The notes beneath the pieces were generated by a model. The model had not been told where the DNA came from. It ran no database searches and was given only the letters and a program-made list of their open reading frames with translations. A stretch of DNA of 64,000 nucleotides from contig JACPVI010000006.1 of NCBI GenBank assembly GCA_016191815.1, positions 62,001 through 126,000 on the forward strand. Reading direction: 5' to 3'. The position numbers and the translations under genes were made by a program. The DNA is from Myxococcales bacterium (GTDB lineage Bacteria > Myxococcota > Myxococcia > Myxococcales > Myxococcaceae). Below are positions 26,425-33,162 of the stretch, piece after piece (position 1 is the first letter of the stretch; each line of letters starts with the position of its first letter).

Positions 26425-26620
26425 CGAACGGCCTCCGTTGCCTCGGCACCGGCGCCGAGTCGCGGCCGATCGGCGCTGCAGGAAGCGCACCCGGTTGGAG
26501 GCGCCCCGCCCGCCGCGCAGATGCCCGGAAACCGGCGTGGGAACCCGCCCTGCCTCGAAGCGGGACGGGGTTTCCCTCGCCGTCAGGGTCCCCGCTGACC
26601 GTGCCTCGCGGCCGCAGGCT

Positions 26621-28150
26621 TCACAGCACCCAGCGCACGTACACGAACGTGAAGGTGCCGATCGCCGCCACCGCCAGCGCGTCCAGCACCACTCCCACCC
26701 GCATCATTATCGGCAGCCGCACGTAGCCGCTCCCGAAGACGATGGCGTTGGGCGGAGTGCCCGCCGGAAGGGCGAAGTCGCAGGAGGCCCCGAGGGCGCT
26801 CGCGGCCAGCACCGGCACCGAACGAGGCAAGAGGTTCAACATCACGTTGATGGTCGCGGTGTTCGAGGCCACCGCGGAGAGCGCCACCGTGGCCCCGCTG
26901 GCCAGGAATAGCTGCGCCCACAGCGGCAGCGCCGCCACCGGAGAGAGCTTCAAGGCGAGCCAGGCGGAGAGGCCGCTCCCCTCGATCCCCGCCGCCAGCG
27001 CGAAGCTGCCTCCGAGCAGTACCAGCGTCCCCCAGGGGACTTTCCGGAGCGCGCGGAGGGTCAAGGTGCCGGACGAGAGCAGCACCAGGGCGGCCAGCAG
27101 GGCCACCGCCGCCTCCCAGTGCTTTCCCTGCAGGCGGAAGCCGTCGAGCAGCCGCATGGCGTGCGGCAAAAGGGCCCCGCGGATGGGTTCCCCGGCAATC
27201 CACAGCGCCGCCGCCGAGAGGAACACCGCCGCCACCGCCCGCTCGCGGCCCTTCATCGGCCCAAGCTCGGAGAGGGCGCGGTCGAGCACGTCGCGTCCGC
27301 GGGCACCTTCCGGAGCGTCCTGCCGCCCCACTCGCCACAACACCCACCAGACCACCGGCAGGAAGAGCACCACGAAGGGCGCTCCCACCGCCATGTAGCG
27401 CAAGAAGCCCAGGTCGTAGCCCAGCTTCTCGGAGAGGAAGCCGGCGAACACCGAGTTGGTGCCGGTGCCGATCTTCGTCCCGATGCCGCCCACGTTCGCG
27501 GCGTAGGCCACCGAGAGCATCACCGCGCAGCCGAAGTGGCTCAGGCGCTTGCCGCCGCCCGCCGCCTCCAGCTCGGACAAGAGCGCCATGCCGATTGGCA
27601 GCATCATCACCGCGGTGGCGGTGTTGGAGATCCACATCGAGACCGCCGCGGTGGCCACCAGCATTCCCAGCAACAGCCTCCTCGGCTCGGTGCCGATCGC
27701 CCGCATGATGTGGAGCGCCACCCTCCGGTGGAGGCCGCACTGCTCCATCGCGGCGCCGATCAACATCCCTCCCATGAAGAGGAAGACGTAGGCGTCGGCG
27801 TAGGGAGCAGCGGAGCGGGTGAGGTCTCCGCCCCTCCCAGCTCCGAAAACTCCCAGCAGCGGATAGAGCAACAGCGGCAGGCAGGCGGTGAGCGCGATCG
27901 GCACCGCCTCGGTGAACCACCAGATCGCCATCAGCGCCGCCACCGCCGCCGCGTAGGCCGGCCGATCGCCCATCCCCTCGATGCGGTGAAGGCCGGAGGG
28001 GATGAGGGCCACCGCCGCGAAGACCAAGGGCCCCAGCACCAACCCGAAGCGGCGCCAGGCCAGCTCCGCCGCGCCCGGCGCCTGGCCCGCTGGCGCCGGC
28101 CCGGACGCCCCCGCTCCTCCCTGCGACGGCGGGCTCCCGGCCAGGCTCAC
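26621..28150 (-). CDS. DASS (SLC13) family sodium:dicarboxylate/sulfate transporter
   Basis: The product has 509 residues from a GTG overlapping the upstream stop (GTGA). It has about a dozen membrane helices and the two family hairpin motifs: MWISNTATAVMMLP in the first half and ASNTATINVML in the second, plus ALPAGTPPNAIVFGSG near the end. DASS carriers import succinate, malate, citrate or sulfate with sodium; the substrate cannot be told here. It is co-transcribed with the OmpA-family gene. Confidence 0.93.
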   Translation of the reverse strand: MSLAGSPPSQGGAGASGPAPAGQAPGAAELAWRRFGLVLGPLVFAAVALIPSGLHRIEGMGDRPAYAAAVAALMAIWWFTEAVPIALTACLPLLLYPLLGVFGAGRGGDLTRSAAPYADAYVFLFMGGMLIGAAMEQCGLHRRVALHIMRAIGTEPRRLLLGMLVATAAVSMWISNTATAVMMLPIGMALLSELEAAGGGKRLSHFGCAVMLSVAYAANVGGIGTKIGTGTNSVFAGFLSEKLGYDLGFLRYMAVGAPFVVLFLPVVWWVLWRVGRQDAPEGARGRDVLDRALSELGPMKGRERAVAAVFLSAAALWIAGEPIRGALLPHAMRLLDGFRLQGKHWEAAVALLAALVLLSSGTLTLRALRKVPWGTLVLLGGSFALAAGIEGSGLSAWLALKLSPVAALPLWAQLFLASGATVALSAVASNTATINVMLNLLPRSVPVLAASALGASCDFALPAGTPPNAIVFGSGYVRLPIMMRVGVVLDALAVAAIGTFTFVYVRWVL

Positions 28151-29013
28151 TTTCGTGGGCTCTTCTTGCCCCCGGCCTTGACGGTCTTGGCCTTCTTCGC
28201 CGGCGGCTTGGGCTGCTCCTTCTGGGGGAGCGCGGGAGAAGCGCTCCTTTGCGCCTCGAGCGCCGGAGTGAGGAGGAGCTCGATCCTCCTGTTTCGCGCC
28301 CGGCCAGCGGGGTTCGCGTTGCTCGCGATGGGGTGGAACTCGCCGTAGCCGGCCGCGAGCAGGCGCGAGGGCGGCACGCCGCACTTGTCGGAGAGGAAGC
28401 GCACCACGTTCACCGCCCGCGCCACCGACAGCTCCCAGTTGGTGGGGAACTTCTCGGCCAGCCGCTCGGAGATCACCGCGTCGTCGGTGTGGCCGGAGAC
28501 CTGAATCTGCTTCCCCTCCACCTTCGCCAGCACGGCCCCCAGCCGGGCGAGCACCTCCTGGCCGCGGCTGGATAGCTCGGCCTCGCCCGAATCGAAGAGG
28601 ATCTTGTCCACCATGTCGACGCGGATCTTCCCTCCGGCCTGGGTGAGCTGGACGTCGCCCCGCTTGATCTCCGCCTTCATCTTCTCCTCGAGGGAGTCGT
28701 AGGTGGCCTTGAGCTTGTCCAGCTCGGCCTCCTTCTCGGAGAGATCGTCCGAGAGCGCCTCCACCTGGGCGGTGAGGCTTTTCTTGTCCTCCTCGAGCTG
28801 GGACACCTTCTGCTCCAGCGCGCTCAGCTTGGCCGCCGCCTCGTCGGAGGCCTTGAGGGCCGCGGCGGTCCGCTCGCGCTCGTTCTCCAGCGCCTCCCGC
28901 CCGAAGAGCAGCGCCGCCAGCGCCGCCACCACCACCGCCACCAAGAGGACCCAGGGCAGGGGCGATGGCTTCTTGATCATCTCGGTGGACATGTCGTCGC
29001 GGTCTGGGTCCAC
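28147..29013 (-). CDS. inner-membrane-anchored OmpA/MotB-type peptidoglycan-binding protein
   Basis: The protein has one N-terminal transmembrane helix, a coiled coil of about 80 residues (heptads through LEQKVSQLEEDKKSLTAQVE), and an OmpA-C domain with ILFDSGEAELS, VSGHTDDAVI, NWELSVARAVNVVRFL and NPAGRARNRRIELLL. A Lys/Pro-rich tail ends the protein. The layout is that of MotB-like or cell-wall-tethering proteins, but no MotA partner is adjacent. The GTG at 29013 has GAGG upstream; ATG at 28992 is an alternative. Confidence 0.87.
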   Translation of the reverse strand: MDPDRDDMSTEMIKKPSPLPWVLLVAVVVAALAALLFGREALENERERTAAALKASDEAAAKLSALEQKVSQLEEDKKSLTAQVEALSDDLSEKEAELDKLKATYDSLEEKMKAEIKRGDVQLTQAGGKIRVDMVDKILFDSGEAELSSRGQEVLARLGAVLAKVEGKQIQVSGHTDDAVISERLAEKFPTNWELSVARAVNVVRFLSDKCGVPPSRLLAAGYGEFHPIASNANPAGRARNRRIELLLTPALEAQRSASPALPQKEQPKPPAKKAKTVKAGGKKSPRK

Positions 29014-29102
29014 GCTCGCCTCGCAGCCCGAACGGTAGACGGAGCCGGGAGCGGATGCCAGCGACTCGTCCAGGCGGCGATTCTGGTGGAGAATCCAGCT
29101 CG

Positions 29103-29801
29103 ATGATTCAGATGTTCCACGTCTACAAGGCGTACCCGGGGGACCCGCCGGCGCTCTCCGACGTCAACCTCCACGTGCGCAAGGGCGAGTTCCTGTTCCT
29201 CACCGGGCCGTCCGGGGCGGGGAAGACCACTCTGCTCAAGCTGGTGTTCTGCGCGGAGCGGGCCACCAGCGGGCAGATCCTGGTCGGCGGGCGCAACGTG
29301 GCGCGCATCCGCGAATCGGGCATCCCCTACCTCCGGCGGAACATCGGCGTCGTCTTCCAGGACTTCAAGCTCCTGCCGCGCCGCACCGTCGCCGACAACG
29401 TGGCCTTCACCCTGGACGTGCTCGGGGTCCCCCGCGAGGAGGCGAGGGGGCGGGTGATGGCGATGCTCAAGCGCGTGGGCCTGGAGCACAAGGCCGACTC
29501 CTTCCCGCTCAAGCTCTCGGGCGGCGAGCAGCAGCGAGTGGTGATCGCGCGCGCCCTGGTGAACGACCCGGCCATCCTGCTCGCCGACGAGCCCACCGGG
29601 AACCTGGACCCCGCGCTGACCATCGAGATCATGGACCTGTTGTCCGACGTGAACGTGCGCGGCACCACGGTGGTGGTGGCGACCCACGACGCCTCGCTCA
29701 TCGCGCGCTACCACAAGCGGACCGTCCAGCTCGAGCGGGGGAAGGTGGTCGCCGACCAGGACGGAGTGAAGGCGGCGCGAAAGATGGCGAGCGGGGAATG
29801 A
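29103..29801 (+). CDS. ftsE: cell division ATP-binding protein
   Basis: The 232-residue ABC ATPase is recognised as FtsE by its opening IQMFHVYKAYPG, Walker A GPSGAGKTTLLK, IGVVFQDFKLLPRRTVADNVAF, signature LSGGEQQR and Walker B ILLADEPTGNLD. With FtsX it transmits a signal across the inner membrane that activates septal peptidoglycan hydrolysis. The stop overlaps ftsX (ATGA). Confidence 0.97.
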   Translation: MIQMFHVYKAYPGDPPALSDVNLHVRKGEFLFLTGPSGAGKTTLLKLVFCAERATSGQILVGGRNVARIRESGIPYLRRNIGVVFQDFKLLPRRTVADNVAFTLDVLGVPREEARGRVMAMLKRVGLEHKADSFPLKLSGGEQQRVVIARALVNDPAILLADEPTGNLDPALTIEIMDLLSDVNVRGTTVVVATHDASLIARYHKRTVQLERGKVVADQDGVKAARKMASGE

Positions 29802-30697
29802 GCGTCGTCGCCAAGGCGACCTACTTCTTCCGCACCGCGCTGCACGGCATGTGGCACGCCCCCTTCGTGCACGTGATCGCGGTGGCGACCATCGCCATCG
29901 CGGTCTTCTCCTTCGGGCTCGCCTACGGGGCCGCCCGCTGGGTGGAGGCCTTGCTCTCGTCGATCGGCGGCGAGGTGCAGATGACGGTCTACCTCGCGCA
30001 AGACACTCCGCCGGAGCAGGCCGAGGAGCTGGCCAGGGCGCTCGCCTCGCGCGCGGGAGGCGGGGCGCGCGTGGTGCCCAAGGAGGAGGCGCTGAGGCGG
30101 CTCTCTTCGGAGCTGGGAGGGCTGGGCGGCGCCCTCGAGGCGCTGCCCGTAAACCCGCTCCCCCAAAGCATCGAGGTGGAGCTTCCCGCCGGGCGGCGCC
30201 AGGTGGGGGAGGTGCGCGAGCTGGCCGAGAAGGTCCGCGCGCTGCCGATGGTGGCCGCGGTCGACTACGGCGAGGAGGCGCTGGCCCGCTTGGAGGCGGT
30301 GGCCCGCTTGCTCAGGTTCGGAGGGTTGGCAGGCTTCGCGGTGGTGGTCCTCACCACGGTGGTGATCGTCTCGGCCACGCTGCAGCTGGCCATCTACGCT
30401 CGGCGGGAGGAGGTCGAGATCCAGAAGCTGGTGGGCGCCACCGACCGCTTCGTCCGGGTGCCTTTCCTGATCGAAGGCCTCTTGCAGGGCTTGCTCGGCT
30501 CGGCGCTGGCGCTCTTGGGGCTTTGGCTCCTCTCCTGGGCGGTGGGTTCGGAGCTCGCCGAGGCCTTCGCCTTCCTCGCTCCGGCGGAGCGGGTCTTGCT
30601 CATCGACCCCCGTCGGGCGGGCGAGCTGTTGGCGGTCGGCTGCGGCCTGGGGCTGTTGGGCAGCCTGGTCGCGGTCCGGAGGTTCCTCCGCTCATGA
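29798..30697 (+). CDS. ftsX: cell division protein, permease-like
   Basis: The 299-residue protein has the FtsX topology: an N-terminal transmembrane helix, a periplasmic domain of about 110 residues (MTVYLAQDTPPEQAEEL, then AAVDYGEEAL), and three C-terminal helices with the motif ARREEVEIQKLVGATDRFVRVPF split between a cytoplasmic loop and helix. The periplasmic domain is the expected docking site for the EnvC-like product encoded next. It overlaps both neighbours by four bases. Confidence 0.95.
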   Translation: MSVVAKATYFFRTALHGMWHAPFVHVIAVATIAIAVFSFGLAYGAARWVEALLSSIGGEVQMTVYLAQDTPPEQAEELARALASRAGGGARVVPKEEALRRLSSELGGLGGALEALPVNPLPQSIEVELPAGRRQVGEVRELAEKVRALPMVAAVDYGEEALARLEAVARLLRFGGLAGFAVVVLTTVVIVSATLQLAIYARREEVEIQKLVGATDRFVRVPFLIEGLLQGLLGSALALLGLWLLSWAVGSELAEAFAFLAPAERVLLIDPRRAGELLAVGCGLGLLGSLVAVRRFLRS

Positions 30698-31818
30698 GGC
30701 GAAGAGGCCCTATCGCCATCGCCGTCTGGCTTGCGCTCGGCTCCGCGCGGGCGGAGACGGTGGAGGAGGAACGGGTCCAGGTTCAGCAGCGGCTGGAGGC
30801 CGAGCGCGCCGCCCTGGAGGCTTGGCGCGGGCAGCAGAAGGACATCCTCTCGTTCCTGGATTCGATGGAGCGGCTCTCGCGGGCCTCCGCGGCGCGGGTG
30901 GAGGCGATCCGGAAGGACCTCTGGCGCGCCGAGCGGCTCCTCTCCGAGGCGGAGGCGGTGGAGCAGCTTGCACAGCGGGCGCTGGAGGCAAGGCGGGCGC
31001 GGCTGTCGCCCAGGCTCTGGGCGATGTACCGGATGAGCAGGGCGGACCAGGCGGGGATGCTCCTCTCGGCGCGCGACTTCGCCCAGCTGATTCGCCGCTC
31101 GAGGGCGATGAAGGCGCTGGTCCGGCGCGACCTCGAGGAGCTGGAGCGGACCTTGGCCGCCTCGAGGTTCCACCGCATCGCCCGCGGCCAGCTCGAGATG
31201 CTCCGCCGCTCGGCGCGGCTGCGCCTGTCGGTGCTGGAGCGCGAGGCCGCGCTTTCCGAGATGCGCCGGGCCAAGTTCGAGGAGCTGTTGGCATCGGTGC
31301 AGGCCGAGGCGGTGCAGTCGAGCCGGGTGGTGCGCGAGCTGGAGGTGGCCGACCGCCAGCTTTCGGCGATGCTGGCGGAGATGAAGGCGGCCGAGGGGGC
31401 GTCGGGCTTCCGGGCGCTCCGGGGCCGGCTGCCCTTCCCCGCCCGCGGGTTGGTCGAGGTCGGCTTCGGGAAGGTGGTGAACCCGAAGTTCAACACGGTG
31501 ACGGTGCAGAAGGGGATCGACCTCCGTGCGCCCGCCGGGACCAGGGTGGTGTCGGTGGCGGAGGGGACGGTGGTATTCGCCGGCTGGCTCAAGGGCTACG
31601 GAAATCTAGTGATCGTCGACCACGGCGATGGCTACCACAGCCTCTTGGCGCACCTCTCGCGGGTGGAGGTGGAGGTGGGCAACGAGGTTGAGGAGGGTGA
31701 GGAGATCGGCGCTTTGGGCGACACCGGCAGCCTCAAGGGGGCGTACCTCTACTTCGAGATTCGGCACCGCGGGCAGGCCATCGACCCGGCGCCATGGCTC
31801 TCCGAGGAGCCGGACTGA
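30694..31818 (+). CDS. envC: EnvC-like murein hydrolase activator
   Basis: The 374-residue protein has a signal peptide, a long coiled coil (residues about 25-235) and a C-terminal LytM/M23 domain. The LytM zinc-site residues are missing: the first His is Gln in QKGIDLRAPAGT, and the final H-x-H is Y-x-Y-like in YLYFEIRHRG. This is the degenerate pattern of E. coli EnvC, which does not cleave peptidoglycan itself but activates amidases. Immediate coupling to ftsEX makes it the FtsEX effector. Confidence 0.93.
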   Translation: MRRRGPIAIAVWLALGSARAETVEEERVQVQQRLEAERAALEAWRGQQKDILSFLDSMERLSRASAARVEAIRKDLWRAERLLSEAEAVEQLAQRALEARRARLSPRLWAMYRMSRADQAGMLLSARDFAQLIRRSRAMKALVRRDLEELERTLAASRFHRIARGQLEMLRRSARLRLSVLEREAALSEMRRAKFEELLASVQAEAVQSSRVVRELEVADRQLSAMLAEMKAAEGASGFRALRGRLPFPARGLVEVGFGKVVNPKFNTVTVQKGIDLRAPAGTRVVSVAEGTVVFAGWLKGYGNLVIVDHGDGYHSLLAHLSRVEVEVGNEVEEGEEIGALGDTGSLKGAYLYFEIRHRGQAIDPAPWLSEEPD

Positions 31819-31917
31819 GGGAGCGACCCGGTCTACCAGCGCCATTGAAGGGCGCGCGTCAGTTAGTCGCCTGGGCCAGTCTCGCCGCTCGAGTTGTGGC
31901 AACCTTCCCCGCCCTCC

Positions 31918-32775
31918 ATGGAGCTTTTGAACGCCGCCAACGCGCTCATCCGCCGGGTGCTGGTCGCCCGCGGTGCGCGCTCCGCCTACTCGCGCATCGG
32001 CGAGCACCTGATCCATCACTACCGGCTGCGCGGGAAGGGGCCGGGCGGTCCGTTGCTGCTGGTGCACGGCCTGGGCGGCTCGGCCAATGGCTTCCACCGG
32101 ATCCTCTTCAGGCTGGCGCGGAGATTCAGCGAGGTGTGGGCGGTGGATCTGCCCGGAAACGGCTTCTCACCCTTGCCCCCGAGTGGCCCGCTGCTCGTCC
32201 CTCAACAGCTCGAGGTGCTGATCGGCTTCTGCCGCGAGCTCTTGCGGCGGCCGGCCTTCGTGGTGGGCAACTCGCTGGGCGGCGCGATGTGCATCGCCCT
32301 CGCCCAGGTCGCCCCCGAGCAGGTGAGGGCGCTGGGTCTCATCGCCCCCGCGGGCGCGCGCGTCTCCGAGCAGCGGTTCTCCGAGCTGCTCCGCGGGATG
32401 AACCCCCAGACCCCGAGCGAGGCCAGGCAGCTCTCCGAGCGGCTCTTCCACCGGGCGCCGCTCTTGATGCTGCTCCTCTCCGGAGAGTTGCTGAAGATGT
32501 ACGGAAGCCCCGCGGTGAAGCACCTCTTCGCCCACTCGCATCCCAGCGACCACCTCCAGCCCGAGTGGCTCTCGTCGCTCGCGGTGCCGGTGCTCCTCAT
32601 CTGGGGCCGAAGCGAGAAGGTGCTGCCCTACGAGGGCATCGACTATTTCCGGGCTCACCTTCCGCCTCAAGCGGAGATCCAGGTGGTGGACGGGTTCGGC
32701 CACATTCCCCAGATGGAACGCCCCTCCGAGCTGGCGCGGCGGCTGGTGGACTTCGCCGACCGGCACCGGCTCTGA
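31918..32775 (+). CDS. alpha/beta hydrolase
   Basis: The 285-residue protein has the alpha/beta-hydrolase pattern: oxyanion segment LLLVHGLGGSANGF, nucleophile elbow VVGNSLGGAM (Ser), LLIWGRSEKVLP before the acid, and catalytic His in DGFGHIPQMERP. A cap domain lies between. No signal peptide is seen, so it is probably a cytoplasmic esterase or lipase-like enzyme; the substrate is unknown. The ATG at 31918 was chosen; an earlier in-frame start at 31894 is possible. Confidence 0.88.
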   Translation: MELLNAANALIRRVLVARGARSAYSRIGEHLIHHYRLRGKGPGGPLLLVHGLGGSANGFHRILFRLARRFSEVWAVDLPGNGFSPLPPSGPLLVPQQLEVLIGFCRELLRRPAFVVGNSLGGAMCIALAQVAPEQVRALGLIAPAGARVSEQRFSELLRGMNPQTPSEARQLSERLFHRAPLLMLLLSGELLKMYGSPAVKHLFAHSHPSDHLQPEWLSSLAVPVLLIWGRSEKVLPYEGIDYFRAHLPPQAEIQVVDGFGHIPQMERPSELARRLVDFADRHRL

Positions 32776-32790
32776 ATCCCTTCACCGCCG

Positions 32791-33113
32791 GTGCCATGGT
32801 GCTGGACCTACGCCACCGTTCGGCTGGCCTTCGAGGAGGCAGATCGCCGCGACGCCGAGGTGCGCGTGGTGGTGGGCGACCAGAGCGGCATCGAGAACAA
32901 GGCATGGGGAGGGACGACCCTCGGAAACTTCGAGTCGGTCGGCGTGCTCGACGGGGCCGTGCGCGCGGGGCTCGAGCGCGCCGCGGCTCGCCGGCGATGG
33001 CCTACGGGGTGGCGCCGCTCGGCCGCGAGTGGATCGAGCTGCGCACGGGCGGCTCGGGATTCTCCGACGCGGAGCTATCCGATCTCACCTCGCGCGTCGG
33101 CTCACCGGGTTGA
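32791..33113 (+). pseudogene. frameshifted coding remnant of unknown origin
   Basis: Two stretches with coding character sit in different frames. The first (32791 to about 32990) reads VRLAFEEADRRDAEVRVVVG, then GIENKAWGGTTLGNFESVG. The second (about 32990-33113) reads MAYGVAPLGREWIELRTGG and ends at 33113. One frameshift near 32990 would join them. Neither part was assigned to a family and there is no proper start. The gap to the next gene is otherwise empty. Confidence 0.35.
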
Positions 33114-33162
33114 ACGAAGCCGCTTCGCGGCGGGCTCTAAACATCCTCGCCTTGATCGACGG

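Noticed and set aside
24397-26598. Open frame of 733 codons on the plus strand
   Set aside because: It is antisense to the zinc-peptidase lipoprotein gene; the product is rich in Arg, Val and His without a fold signature, a typical GC-rich shadow.
26583-26600. GTCAG...CTGAC hairpin downstream of the zinc-peptidase gene start
   Set aside because: The stem is only five pairs with no T-run on either strand, so it was not called a terminator.
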